In this document: piece after piece, positions 1 through 8,579 of the stretch
Layout of the letters: every line of letters begins with the position of its first letter
Numbering within the stretch: the first letter of the stretch is position 1
Assembly: GCA_023393065.1 (NCBI GenBank)
Contig: JAEWMX010000016.1
Span: forward strand, 1 to 38,484
Direction: 5' to 3'
DNA from: Bacillota bacterium
Lineage (GTDB): Bacteria > Bacillota_I > Bacilli_A > RFN20 > CAG-826
Length of the DNA: 38,484 bases
Made by a program: the position numbers and the translations under genes
Notes under the pieces: generated by a model
Told to the model about the DNA's origin: nothing
The model's database searches: none
What the model saw: only the letters and a program-made list of their open reading frames with translations

Positions 1-106
1 TTCGAAAGAAGTAAGACCCCTCTAATGTTAAGAGGTTGATAGGTCAGAGATGTAAGTGCAGCGATGCATTCAGTCGACTGATACTAATAGGTCGAGGACT
101 TAATTT
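1..106 (+). rRNA. rrl: 23S rRNA, 3' end (partial)
   Basis: The window opens inside the last domain of a large-subunit rRNA. The stretch at about 71-104 (CAGTCGACTGATACTAATAG followed by GTCGAGGACTTAA) matches the conserved 3' terminus of Bacilli 23S rRNA. The gene is cut at its 5' side by the window edge, and the 3' end at about 106 is estimated from family similarity. The 5S gene follows about 115 nt later, the usual 23S-5S order. Confidence 0.93.
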
Positions 107-190
107 CTAAGATTTTAATACGAATCACAAAAAGTAAACTTTGGGTAATAAGTGATATAACAAGAGAGACAGTTATTAAATAGTATTCAG

Positions 191-214
191 TTCTCAGAGA
201 ACATAGTTCTCTAG
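191..214 (+). other. Hairpin in the 23S-5S spacer
   Basis: An inverted repeat AGAGAA (196-201) / TTCTCT (207-212) with a five-base loop lies in the spacer between 23S and 5S rRNA. Such stems can be processing sites for rRNA precursors. That role is an inference from position. Confidence 0.4.
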
Positions 215-220
215 AAAAAG

Positions 221-331
221 TCTGGTGGCGATGGCGCGGTGGACACACCTGTTCCCATCCCGAACACAGAAGTTAAGCACCGTAGTGGCGAAGGTATCCG
301 GTTTCCGGGGAGAATAGCGAGCCGCCGGGCT
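221..331 (+). rRNA. rrf: 5S rRNA
   Basis: This is a complete 5S rRNA of about 110 nt. The central conserved stretch CCCATCCCGAACACAGAAGT lies at about 255-274. The 5' end (CTGGTGGC, about 222-229) pairs with the 3' end (GCCGCCGG, about 321-328) to form helix I. A T-rich tract (331-342) follows at once, so helix I plus the T tract probably ends the rRNA operon. Ends are accurate to one or two bases. Confidence 0.95.
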
Positions 332-359
332 TTTTCTTTTTTAGACCCAATTTACACGA

Positions 360-371
360 TATAATAATCGT
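360..371 (+). promoter_or_regulatory. -10 element predicting a leaderless start
   Basis: TATAAT at 360-365 is followed by six bases and then the ATG at 372. Normal -10 to +1 spacing puts transcription start on the A of the ATG. There is no Shine-Dalgarno. The -35 region is only a T-rich run (about 337-342) inside the 5S terminator tract. Confidence 0.6.
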
Positions 372-1667
372 ATGCCTAAAATCAATATCATCCCCCTTCG
401 CTCGAGCATCGGCGCCGCTGATCGACAACTCGACCAAGAGCGAGCCGATTACCTAGGCGAGTTAAACGCCGCTCTCGGCGTTTCTTTTAGTGTCAATGAA
501 GATGCCGACATACACTTCTTTTTTATTGAAACCGGAGGGACCGAAGAGGCCTTCCTCAGATGCTACAATAAGTATTCGCCACCTTATTATCTATTGACCA
601 CGAAACGGCGAAATTCTTTACCTGCTGCTCTCGAGATCGGCGCGTATCTCGGAAATCAAAAATTGGCCTATCATATTCTTCACGGAAGCCTTGATCAAGT
701 CGCTTCGGTCATGCGTGGTTTCATCCAAAAGAGAATTGAGAATAGTACCCCATCTATTAAACCTTCATCGCCTCTTGCCAAGACCGAGATAGAAAATCGT
801 GATTCCGCTCTTGATGAGAAGAAAAATATCGAGTCGGCAAATCCCACATTTCGCCTCGGCGTAATCGGCCGGCCATCCGATTGGCTAATCGCCTCACAGC
901 TCGATCGGCAATATGCCAAAGAAAAAATACAAATAGCCATAATTGATATCGATTATGCAGAATTCACCGCGGAAATTGATAAGAAGAGTTATGATTCCAG
1001 CGAAAAAATCCGGCATATTCAAAAAAAGCTTGTAAATAATGAGTATTTAGAGGGTGCTCTACACATTTACGGCGCTATTAAAAGGCTCATCTTAACGCAT
1101 GATTTACATGGTTTTAGCATTCGCTGCTTCGATTTACTAGGCAGTTATCGAAATACGGCGTGCCTGGCTCTCGCTTTATTAAATGAGGAAGGAATAAGCG
1201 CTGGATGCGAAGGCGACTTGCCGCTTTTGCTCGGCATGCACCTCGTCAGAAGAATGCTTGATTTGGACTCCTTTCAGGCGAACCCCAGCAGTGCCGATGC
1301 TCTAGAAAAAACGATTACTTTCGCTCATTGTACCATACCCCTTTCCATGTGCCAGAAACATGTTTTTATGACCCATTTTGAATCTGGTCTCGGCATCGGA
1401 ATTCGCGGTGAGATGAAGCTCGGACCTTGTACGATATTTCGCCTCTCAGGCAACCTTCGCAAGGCCTTGATTGAAGAGGGTCAAATCATCGCTAATCTGA
1501 CACGAGACGACTTGTGTCGGACACAGATTGTCATTCGCATGGAAGAAGGTCTTGAAAAGATTCTCTCTAACCCACTTGGTAATCACCATCTAATCATTTA
1601 CGGCCATCATAAAGCGAATTTGTCCAAATCCTTGTCGATCATCGACAAGAGTCTCGAACTCGTTTGA
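372..1667 (+). CDS. L-fucose/L-arabinose isomerase-like protein
   Basis: The 431-residue protein resembles the family annotated as fucose isomerase-like, which shares the FucI/AraA fold. Diagnostic pieces lie in the C-terminal half: GFSIRCFDLL, GISAGCEGDLP, FQANPSS, FAHCTIP, HFESGLGIGIRGEM and GNHHLIIYGHH. The Glu/Asp and His residues in these blocks are candidate metal ligands. The N-terminal half is an alpha/beta region with low conservation. The substrate is unknown, and no sugar kinase, aldolase or transporter lies beside it, so a classical fucose pathway role is doubtful. The gene stands alone between the rRNA operon and asp23. The ATG at 372 is chosen because it sits six bases after a TATAAT and no SD is present. 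Confidence 0.75.
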   Translation: MPKINIIPLRSSIGAADRQLDQERADYLGELNAALGVSFSVNEDADIHFFFIETGGTEEAFLRCYNKYSPPYYLLTTKRRNSLPAALEIGAYLGNQKLAYHILHGSLDQVASVMRGFIQKRIENSTPSIKPSSPLAKTEIENRDSALDEKKNIESANPTFRLGVIGRPSDWLIASQLDRQYAKEKIQIAIIDIDYAEFTAEIDKKSYDSSEKIRHIQKKLVNNEYLEGALHIYGAIKRLILTHDLHGFSIRCFDLLGSYRNTACLALALLNEEGISAGCEGDLPLLLGMHLVRRMLDLDSFQANPSSADALEKTITFAHCTIPLSMCQKHVFMTHFESGLGIGIRGEMKLGPCTIFRLSGNLRKALIEEGQIIANLTRDDLCRTQIVIRMEEGLEKILSNPLGNHHLIIYGHHKANLSKSLSIIDKSLELV

Positions 1668-1716
1668 GATTTCATGGGCGATGAATTATACTAATCTTGG
1701 CTGAGAGATATATAAC

Positions 1717-1745
1717 TTGGAATTATTTTTTACTTGTGCTATATT
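1717..1745 (+). promoter_or_regulatory. Promoter upstream of asp23-fakA
   Basis: TTGGAA (1717-1722), 17-base spacer, TATATT (1740-1745) is a good housekeeping-type promoter. Transcription would begin near 1752 and leave a leader of about 30 nt with a small hairpin (AAAGGTA / TACCTTT, 1751-1769) and no clear SD. A second possible -10, TACCCT (1769-1774), would give an almost leaderless mRNA. Confidence 0.5.
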
Positions 1746-1781
1746 TCTTAAAAGGTATTTACTACCTTTACCCTAAAATCA

Positions 1782-2141
1782 ATGACAATTGACAAATCCA
1801 CGCCTTATGGCGACATAAACATATCCACGGAAGCCATTGCCACAATCGCCGGAAACGCTGCGATTGAATGCTATGGCGTTGTTGGCCTCGCCAGCAAATC
1901 ATCGATTCGCGAGAATATCGCCGAGCTTTTAAAATCCGATTCGTACGCCAAGGGTGTACAAGTTATCAAGAGCAAAGACGCCTATGAAGTCGATGTCTAT
2001 ATCGTCGTCGCCTATGGTGTGAAAATAACCGAAATCGTCTCGCAAGTTCAAAAGCGCATCAAGTATGTTCTCGAAAAGACTTTTGATTTGAACTTTAAGG
2101 CGATCAACGTTTATGTCCAAAGTCTTAAAACAATTAATTAA
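1782..2141 (+). CDS. asp23: Asp23/Gls24 family envelope stress protein
   Basis: This 119-residue protein is a single-domain member of the Asp23/Gls24 (YloU-like) family. It shows the typical pattern STEAIATIAGNAA near residue 15, a GVVGLASK segment, and a C-terminal VQKRIKYVLEK helix before INVYVQ. Family members are small cytosolic or membrane-associated proteins linked to cell-envelope homeostasis. It lies 15 nt before fakA, the classical yloU-yloV pair of Bacilli, so the two are almost certainly co-transcribed. No transmembrane segment is visible. The symbol refers to the family; YloU is the closer positional equivalent. Confidence 0.88.
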   Translation: MTIDKSTPYGDINISTEAIATIAGNAAIECYGVVGLASKSSIRENIAELLKSDSYAKGVQVIKSKDAYEVDVYIVVAYGVKITEIVSQVQKRIKYVLEKTFDLNFKAINVYVQSLKTIN

Positions 2142-2156
2142 CGGAATATAAGCAAA

Positions 2157-3809
2157 ATGAAAAACATAGATGGCCAATTATTAAAGCAAATGATTATTTC
2201 GGGAACGAATAATCTTTATAATCACTACCCCGAAGTCGACTCGCTGAACGTCTTTCCGGTGCCAGATGGCGATACCGGCATGAACATGAACCTGACGATG
2301 TCGTCGGGCATGAAGGAAATCCAAAATCGCAACGACAACGAAGTATATCCGATCGCGGTCGCCTTTTCTAAAGGGTTACTAATGGGCGCGCGCGGTAATT
2401 CCGGCGTTATCACCAGTCAGATTTTCCGCGGTTTTGCTCAGTCGCTCGAAGGCAAAAAAGTCATGAACGCCGTCGATCTTGCCGAAGCCTTTGTCAACGG
2501 CAGCGAAGTCGCTTACAAAGCTGTTATACGCCCTGTTGAAGGAACGATATTAACTGTTATTCGCGAGTCTTCTAAAGCCATGCTGGCTCATGTCAATGCC
2601 GATTTCGCCATCGAAAAAGCTTTTTCATTTCTTTTAACTGAAGCTAAAGCTTCACTTCAAAGGACACCTGAATTATTGCCAATTTTAAAAGAAGTGGGCG
2701 TCGTCGATAGCGGCGGCTTTGGTTTGGTCACTATTTTCGAGGGCATGGAAAGAGCATTGCTCGGCGACGTCGTCGAAAAATCGCAAGCTACCGTCTTCGA
2801 AGAAAGACTTCCTCAACCCGAATTTAAAGGCGAGAAAAGCGATGACGAATTTGGTTACTGCACCGAATTCATTCTTCGCCTCGGACCTGATGATGAGAAG
2901 AAGCCGTTTGTCGAAAAGCGGTTTACCGGCGTTTTAAACAGTCACGGAAATTCGCTTGTCGTCGTTCGCGATGACGATATCGTCAAAGTTCACGTGCACA
3001 CCCTTGAACCCGGATCAATTTTAAATTACGCTCAGAATTTCGGTGAATTCGTCACCTTAAAAATTGAAAACATGACGGAGCAGCACAGCCATCTCGACAT
3101 CGTACCCGGCGAAGATAAAAAGCAAGAAGTCGTTGAAAAGCCGCTTAAGGAATATGCCTTGATCGCCGTCAGCACCGGCGAGGGACTCAACCAAATCTTT
3201 TCTGATATCGGCGTCGATTATATCGTCAGCGGCGGTCAGACGATGAACCCATCGACCGAAGACTTTTTAACGGCCATCGACAAGGTCCACGCTCGTAATG
3301 TCTACATCCTTCCCAATAACTCCAATATCGTCATGACGGCATCGCAAGCTTGCGACGTCGTCGAAGGCGAGACGATCGCTCGTGTTGTACCGAGCAAGAC
3401 AATACCACAAGGTATTGTAGCGGCGATGATGTTTAATCCCGACTTAGATCCCGAAGAAAATTTTAAAGAGATGAAAGCGGCTTTAAAAAATGTTGTTTCC
3501 GGTTCGGTGACGTACGCCATCAAAGATACCGATATCGAAGGCATCCATGTCACGAAAGGCCACTATATGGGCTTTCGAAACAAATCGATTATCGTCTGCC
3601 TTCAAAATAAAATCGAAGCCCTCTACGAGTTAGTCAAGGCGATGGTCGATGAAAATTCAGCTATTCTCACAGTCATCCTCGGCGAAGACATCACGGAAAG
3701 TGAAGAGTCAAAATTAAGCGAATCTCTATTCGAACAATATCCCGAGCTTGAAATCGATATCAAGCGCGGTCAGCAGCCGGTCTACTCTTTCCTCGTCGGC
3801 GTCGAATAA
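2157..3809 (+). CDS. fakA: Fatty acid kinase catalytic subunit FakA (DAK2/DhaL domain)
   Basis: The 550-residue protein matches FakA/YloV, which binds ATP and phosphorylates fatty acids carried by FakB for entry into phospholipid synthesis with PlsX and PlsY. The N-terminal DhaL-type kinase domain shows the Mg-binding motif PVPDGDTGMNMN (about residues 34-45), then GARGNSGVI and the VVDSGGFGL segment. The middle domain contains GYCTEFILR. The C-terminal EDD-like domain starts near residue 335 (YALIAVSTGEGL). Length is normal for the family. No fakB lies nearby, but plsX is about 2 kb downstream. A strong terminator follows the stop codon. Confidence 0.93.
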   Translation: MKNIDGQLLKQMIISGTNNLYNHYPEVDSLNVFPVPDGDTGMNMNLTMSSGMKEIQNRNDNEVYPIAVAFSKGLLMGARGNSGVITSQIFRGFAQSLEGKKVMNAVDLAEAFVNGSEVAYKAVIRPVEGTILTVIRESSKAMLAHVNADFAIEKAFSFLLTEAKASLQRTPELLPILKEVGVVDSGGFGLVTIFEGMERALLGDVVEKSQATVFEERLPQPEFKGEKSDDEFGYCTEFILRLGPDDEKKPFVEKRFTGVLNSHGNSLVVVRDDDIVKVHVHTLEPGSILNYAQNFGEFVTLKIENMTEQHSHLDIVPGEDKKQEVVEKPLKEYALIAVSTGEGLNQIFSDIGVDYIVSGGQTMNPSTEDFLTAIDKVHARNVYILPNNSNIVMTASQACDVVEGETIARVVPSKTIPQGIVAAMMFNPDLDPEENFKEMKAALKNVVSGSVTYAIKDTDIEGIHVTKGHYMGFRNKSIIVCLQNKIEALYELVKAMVDENSAILTVILGEDITESEESKLSESLFEQYPELEIDIKRGQQPVYSFLVGVE

Positions 3810-3817
3810 AACTCATT

Positions 3818-3839
3818 AAGACCGGTAACGGTCTTTTTT
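3818..3839 (+). terminator. Intrinsic terminator after fakA
   Basis: AAGACCG, loop GTAA, CGGTCTT is a perfect 7-bp stem followed by a run of T (to 3839). The T run continues directly into the -35 element of the recG promoter. Confidence 0.9.
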
Positions 3840-3872
3840 GATATCATCTCATGAATTTGGTAAAATGAAAAT
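3838..3872 (+). promoter_or_regulatory. recG promoter, leaderless configuration
   Basis: TTGATA (3838-3843), 17-base spacer, TAAAAT (3861-3866), then six bases to the ATG at 3873. Standard spacing puts +1 on the A of the start codon. The -35 overlaps the last bases of the fakA terminator T tract. No SD is present. Confidence 0.7.
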
Positions 3873-5870
3873 ATGAAATTTTCGAAGTCTCCACGCATTA
3901 ATAAAGCCCTTTATGACATGGGCTTATTTACCTATGAAGACATCATTTTTCATCTCCCGCGCAAATACGATAATCTCGAACCAACCCGCGAATATGGGCT
4001 CAAAGACAAGGAACGAGTCGTCTTTTTGGGAAAGGTGACGAGACCGCCTGTCAACTCTCGGTTTTCAAGGGCGCAGGTCACGCGTTTTTCATTTACGACC
4101 AAGGCCGGTAACACTTTTGCCGTCGAAGCGTGGAATCGACCATATCTTACGAAGATGCTCGATAGTGAAAGCGTTTATACCTTGGTCGCAAATTTCGACT
4201 ACTACAAGAATAAACTTAACATGATTAACCTCACTAAAGGTGAGCCTCCGGTTGGCGATTATCTCCGCCCCGTCTACACTTTGCCCCAGGCCATTACGAA
4301 CTACCAGTTTTCACGGCTCGTGGCCAAGGCTTTCGCAAGCAAGGAAAGCATCATCGAAAGCGATCTGCCCAAGCCTCTTAGCGAAAAATACCGCCTTCTT
4401 GATAAGGAAGAGGCTCTCCATCTCGTCCATCGCCCATTCTCCAAAAAAGACATTTACGAGGGTCTCCGCGTCTTAAAATATGAAGAGTGCCTGCTCTTTT
4501 CGTTAAAGACGCAAATCATCCGCAGTCAAAATAAGGAGCTGATTAAAAACGAGAGGCAATTTATCGATCGCGACAAGCTCAAAGCCTTCATTCGCTCCCT
4601 TCCTTATAAGCTCACACAAGACCAAATTAGTTCGACAGCCGAAATAGTCAAAGACATGGATCAGCGGAGTCTGATGTATCGCCTCCTACAAGGCGATGTC
4701 GGAACCGGCAAGACATTAGTGGCAGCCCTGGCTTTTTACGCCAATTATCTGCGCAACGACCAAGGCGCATTTATGGCTCCGACCGACGCCTTAGCCAGGC
4801 AGCATTACCGAACGCTCAAAGAGCTATTTAAAGACACTCCGATGCGCGTTGCCCTCTTGCTTGGCGCCACGCCAAAAAAAGAGCGTTTTCAGATTAATAT
4901 GGGTCTCATCAATCATAAGATTGATTTAGTGGTCGGAACTCATGCTCTCTTCTCGGAAGATGTAACTTTCTCTTCACTAGGACTGGCCGTCATCGATGAG
5001 CAGCATCGCTTCGGTGTCAATCAGCGCCTTCTACTCGCTTCAAAAGGTGAACACGCCGACTTGCTTTTGATGTCGGCCACTCCGATTCCTCGCACGCTAG
5101 CTTTGACACTGTATGGTGATTTAGATGTTTCGACATTGAGCCAATTCCCTTTTAACCAACGAAAGATAACAACGAAGGTCGTTTCGAATCGCGATGCGCT
5201 GATTCATCAGACGATTAAACGAGCGATTCAAAATAGGCAGCGCGTCTTTATCGTGGCTCCGGTCATCGATGTCAGCTCGACGGGCCTCGTCTCCGTCGAA
5301 GAGCTTTATAAGTATTACGAAAAGCTTTATCCCGGACAAGTGAGCCTTCTCCATGGTCAAATGAACATCGAAGATAAAAACTATGCTCTCGGTGAGTTCA
5401 TCACTGGTCAAACGCCGATTATCGTCTCGACGAGCGTCATCGAGGTCGGCATCGATGTCAAAGAGGCTTCGACGATGGTCATCTATGCCCCGACATCATT
5501 TGGTCTAGCGAGCCTACATCAGCTGCGGGGTCGCATCGGACGCGATGGCAATGAGGCGATTTGTCTGCTCGTCTATGACGGTGAAGACGAAGACGAAATC
5601 GATAAACTAAATGTGCTCGTCGAATCAAACGACGGCTTCTTCATCGCCGAAGAAGATTTAAGAAGGCGCGGCCCAGGCGAATTAAGCGGCCTTCGCCAAT
5701 CGGGCATCACCAGCTTTGAATTCGTCAATCTCATCGATGACTTCAAGATGTTCGAATATGCCCGCAACGATGCCAAAGCGATTCTCGAGCACGAAATAGA
5801 CTATTCGTATCGCCGCATCATCTCTCGGGCGAAAAGAGAGATTGAACAAGCTAAATTCACTAATGTCTAA
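3873..5870 (+). CDS. recG: ATP-dependent DNA helicase RecG
   Basis: The 665-residue protein remodels stalled replication forks and branch-migrates Holliday junctions. The N-terminal wedge/OB region (about 45-150) is followed by a superfamily 2 helicase core. Walker A is GDVGTGKT (about residue 275), the DExH-type box is DEQHRFG, motif III is LLMSATPIPRTLALT, and motif VI is QLRGRIGRDG. The C-terminal RecG signature DLRRRGPGELSG is present. It is slightly shorter than Bacillus or E. coli RecG (about 680-690). The start ATG follows a -10 element by six bases, so the mRNA is predicted leaderless. It precedes plsX as in many Bacilli. Confidence 0.96.
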   Translation: MKFSKSPRINKALYDMGLFTYEDIIFHLPRKYDNLEPTREYGLKDKERVVFLGKVTRPPVNSRFSRAQVTRFSFTTKAGNTFAVEAWNRPYLTKMLDSESVYTLVANFDYYKNKLNMINLTKGEPPVGDYLRPVYTLPQAITNYQFSRLVAKAFASKESIIESDLPKPLSEKYRLLDKEEALHLVHRPFSKKDIYEGLRVLKYEECLLFSLKTQIIRSQNKELIKNERQFIDRDKLKAFIRSLPYKLTQDQISSTAEIVKDMDQRSLMYRLLQGDVGTGKTLVAALAFYANYLRNDQGAFMAPTDALARQHYRTLKELFKDTPMRVALLLGATPKKERFQINMGLINHKIDLVVGTHALFSEDVTFSSLGLAVIDEQHRFGVNQRLLLASKGEHADLLLMSATPIPRTLALTLYGDLDVSTLSQFPFNQRKITTKVVSNRDALIHQTIKRAIQNRQRVFIVAPVIDVSSTGLVSVEELYKYYEKLYPGQVSLLHGQMNIEDKNYALGEFITGQTPIIVSTSVIEVGIDVKEASTMVIYAPTSFGLASLHQLRGRIGRDGNEAICLLVYDGEDEDEIDKLNVLVESNDGFFIAEEDLRRRGPGELSGLRQSGITSFEFVNLIDDFKMFEYARNDAKAILEHEIDYSYRRIISRAKREIEQAKFTNV

Positions 5871-5880
5871 CTTGGGCCCG

Positions 5881-5920
5881 CATCGTTTCTATTTAGATAA
5901 ACGATGGTAAATGGTAAAAT
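5881..5920 (+). promoter_or_regulatory. plsX promoter with an inverted repeat around the -35
   Basis: TTTAGA (5892-5897), 17-base spacer, TAAAAT (5915-5920) forms a promoter for plsX. The -35 lies inside an inverted repeat CATCGTTT (5881-5888) / AAACGATG (5899-5906). The repeat has no T tract, so it looks more like an operator than a terminator. In Bacillus, plsX is controlled by FapR; the sequence here does not resemble the FapR box I know. Confidence 0.45.
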
Positions 5921-5939
5921 AACGAAGAAGGTAAAAACT

Positions 5940-6938
5940 ATGATTAAAATTGTTGTTGATATGATGGGTGGCGATCTCGGCAGCGCCGCCACCGTGGAAG
6001 GTGTCCTCGCCTTTTTAAAAGATCATCAAGATGTTGAAATAACCGCTGTTGGAAAAATTGAAGAATTATCGTTGCTCGAAGGCAAAGCCACTCTCGTCGA
6101 TGCCCGTGACGTGCTTCCTATGGAAGCTGGTGTCATGGATGCCATTCGCGCCAAAGGGGCATCGATGGCCATCGCTATCGATAAAGTTTTGGCTTTAAAT
6201 GCCGACGCTCTCGTCTCTTCGGGAAGCACTGGCGCCTACTTGGGTTCGACCTCAATTCGCCTTAAGAAGCTACCTGGTGTTTTACGCCCCGCTTTAATCT
6301 CGCCCTTTCCGACGAAAAATCTCGGCCAGCAAGTCGTCATTCTCGACATCGGAGCTTCTAATGAAAACTCTGCTCAAGAGCTAGCCCAATTTGCCTTGAT
6401 GGGCAAGCTTTTTTCGCAAGCCGTCCTCGAAGTCGAGAAGCCGCGCGTCTATTTGCTATCGAATGGCACCGAACCAGAAAAAGGGTCGCCAGAATCAAAA
6501 GAAGCCTATCAAATACTAGCCGGGAGCTTTCCGGGCTTTATGGGTAACATCGAAGGTCGTGACGCTTTAAACGGAACGGCCGATGTCGTCGTGACCGACG
6601 GCTTTACCGGCAATGTCTTTTTGAAATCGACCGAAGGCTTAGCCAAGATGATGTCAGGATTCATCAAAGATGCTTTTAAGCGAAATATCTTTTCAAAAAT
6701 CGGCTATCTTCTTTCAAAAAAAGGTTTTAAGCGAATGTCGGCGGCCATGAATTATAAAAATTATGGCGGCGCGATGTTTCTCGGGCTGAGCAAAGTGGCC
6801 GTCAAAGCTCATGGTTCAAGCGATGGTTTGGCCTTTATGCACGCTTTGCGCGTCGCCTATCGCTTAGCCAAAGCCAATGTCCCATCCCTCATCGAAAAAG
6901 GAATCAAAGAAAATGCACCGATTGTCAAAACTATTTAA
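5940..6938 (+). CDS. plsX: Phosphate acyltransferase PlsX
   Basis: PlsX makes acyl-phosphate from acyl-ACP for PlsY, the first step of phosphatidic acid synthesis. The ATG at 5940 gives 332 residues and the canonical start MIKIVVDMMGGDLG; the longer ORF start at 5904 would add a non-conserved 12-residue leader. AGAAGG at 5926-5931 is a suitable SD for the 5940 start. Conserved pieces include VSSGSTGAYL, DIGAS and VTDGFTGNVFLKS. The usual neighbours fabD, fabG and acpP are missing here; rnc follows directly and overlaps plsX by 26 nt. Confidence 0.95.
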   Translation: MIKIVVDMMGGDLGSAATVEGVLAFLKDHQDVEITAVGKIEELSLLEGKATLVDARDVLPMEAGVMDAIRAKGASMAIAIDKVLALNADALVSSGSTGAYLGSTSIRLKKLPGVLRPALISPFPTKNLGQQVVILDIGASNENSAQELAQFALMGKLFSQAVLEVEKPRVYLLSNGTEPEKGSPESKEAYQILAGSFPGFMGNIEGRDALNGTADVVVTDGFTGNVFLKSTEGLAKMMSGFIKDAFKRNIFSKIGYLLSKKGFKRMSAAMNYKNYGGAMFLGLSKVAVKAHGSSDGLAFMHALRVAYRLAKANVPSLIEKGIKENAPIVKTI

Positions 6939-7602
6939 ATACTTTCACCTTAAACCAAAAGAGTTAAGAACTTACGAATTAGCTTTTACGCACCCCTCGT
7001 ATAATCTCGATGCCAAAAGCTGTCACGAAGACTATGAACGACTTGAGTTTCTCGGCGATTCAATCCTCGGCGCTTCTGTCGCCGACCTCGCCTTTCAGGC
7101 TCATCTTGACCAAGATCAAGGCTTTCTAACTAAGCTCAGAAGCTCACTTGTCAACACTAAAGCTCTCGCTAAGTACGCCCGCTATCATCATCTCGCCGAA
7201 TACATTGTCGTCGGCAATAGTTTCAGCGGCGAAATCGAAAAGTCAGATAAGATGCTCGAAAATGTCTTCGAATCATTTATCGGTGCCGTCTATCTCGACT
7301 TAGGATTTAAGATGGCCTATGGCATCGTCAAGCGTGTCTTTGAACACGATATTTTAAATTACACACCCGAAAAGACGATCGATTATAAGTCGCGCCTTCA
7401 AGAAGAGACGCAACTCGAGCATCGCCATTCGGTGACCTTCCGTCAAATCAGTGTCAATGGACCGGCTCACAACCGCGTTTTTGAAATGGAAGTCGTTCTC
7501 GATGGCGCTGTCGTTTTGGGTCGCGGGGCCGGTCCCAGCAAAAAGGCTGCCGAGCAAGAAGCGGCTAAAAACGCTCTTTTGAAAAAGGCGGGCAGTAAAT
7601 AA
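6913..7602 (+). CDS. rnc: Ribonuclease III
   Basis: This 229-residue double-strand-specific RNase processes rRNA precursors and structured mRNAs. The catalytic domain carries the signature ERLEFLGDSILG with acidic metal ligands, and a second acidic site in NVFESFIGAVYLD. A dsRNA-binding domain fills the C-terminal third (GRGAGPSKKAAEQEAA). The start at 6913 was chosen because it gives the family N-terminus (MHRLSKLFKYF) and has AAAGGA about ten bases upstream. It begins inside the plsX 3' end, and its stop overlaps the ftsY start (TAATG). No smc lies between rnc and ftsY, unlike Bacillus. Confidence 0.95.
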   Translation: MHRLSKLFKYFHLKPKELRTYELAFTHPSYNLDAKSCHEDYERLEFLGDSILGASVADLAFQAHLDQDQGFLTKLRSSLVNTKALAKYARYHHLAEYIVVGNSFSGEIEKSDKMLENVFESFIGAVYLDLGFKMAYGIVKRVFEHDILNYTPEKTIDYKSRLQEETQLEHRHSVTFRQISVNGPAHNRVFEMEVVLDGAVVLGRGAGPSKKAAEQEAAKNALLKKAGSK

Positions 7603-8579
7603 TGGGCCTATTTTCTTATCTTAAAGATAAGTTTTCGCGCAAAAGCGATAAGACGAGCAAGTATGTCGCCGGGCTGGAAAAGTCGCGGCACCACTTCGCG
7701 GATCGCCTTAAAAACTTGGCGAAGCGATATGCTCAAGTTAACGAGGCCTACTTCGAAGAGCTCGAAACGATTTTAATCGAAGCCGATGTCGGCATCAATT
7801 TGACAATTCGAACGATTGAAAATCTCCTTCAAGAAGCCAAGGATAAGAAAATCACTGACCCATCAGCTATCAACGAACTGCTCGTTGATGCCTTGTTTGT
7901 TAGCTATGCCACAAAAGGCGGCGATATCGAAAACGATCTTCGCTTTCAAGAGCGAGGACCGACCGTCCTCTTGATGATCGGTGTTAACGGAGTCGGCAAA
8001 ACGACGTCGATTGCCAAAATAGCCTATCGCTATCAATCTCAAGGTTTAAAAGTCATGTTGGCAGCGGGCGACACATTTCGCGCCGGAGCTACCGAACAGC
8101 TTGAAGTTTGGGCTCAAAGGCTCAAATGTCAGATTATCACCGGCAAATCAGCTCAAGATCCCGCGAGCGTCGCCTACGAAGCTGCCCAGGCCGCCAAAAA
8201 GGAAGGCATCGATCTTTTAATCGTCGATACCGCCGGCCGCCTTCAAACCAAAATGAATTTGATGGCTGAACTCGGCAAAATATCTCGCGTTCTCGCCAAA
8301 GAAATTCCGGGCGCTCCTCACGAAACGTTTTTAATTATTGACGCGACGACCGGACAAAACGGCGTGTTGCAAGCGAAGGCTTTTAAGGAAGCGACGCCGG
8401 TTACCGGCATTGTCATCACGAAAATGGATGGTACATCCAAAGGTGGGATTATCCTCGCCATTCGCGATGAGCTAGCCCTTCCCGTTCGCTTTATCGGATT
8501 AGGCGAGAAGATGGATGATTTGCAAGAGTTTGATCTTGATCAATATCTATACGGCTTGTGCCTTGGAGACGAGCGATGA
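7602..8579 (+). CDS. ftsY: Signal recognition particle receptor FtsY
   Basis: The 325-residue SRP receptor GTPase docks Ffh-ribosome complexes at the membrane. It is a compact form with an N domain (about 25-110) and a G domain: Walker A GVNGVGKTT, the insertion-box region AAGDTFRAGATEQLE, DTAGRLQ, and TKMDGTSKGG. The acidic A domain of E. coli FtsY is absent; a short basic N-terminus (LKDKFSRKSDK) could bind lipid. The start codon overlaps the rnc stop and its own TGA overlaps the ylxM start (ATGA), so rnc-ftsY-ylxM-ffh appear translationally coupled. Confidence 0.96.
   Translation: MGLFSYLKDKFSRKSDKTSKYVAGLEKSRHHFADRLKNLAKRYAQVNEAYFEELETILIEADVGINLTIRTIENLLQEAKDKKITDPSAINELLVDALFVSYATKGGDIENDLRFQERGPTVLLMIGVNGVGKTTSIAKIAYRYQSQGLKVMLAAGDTFRAGATEQLEVWAQRLKCQIITGKSAQDPASVAYEAAQAAKKEGIDLLIVDTAGRLQTKMNLMAELGKISRVLAKEIPGAPHETFLIIDATTGQNGVLQAKAFKEATPVTGIVITKMDGTSKGGIILAIRDELALPVRFIGLGEKMDDLQEFDLDQYLYGLCLGDER

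Noticed and set aside
5904..5939. Upstream ATG of plsX at 5904
   Set aside because: It falls in the inverted repeat and promoter region, adds a non-conserved Lys-rich leader and has no SD; the ATG at 5940 has one.
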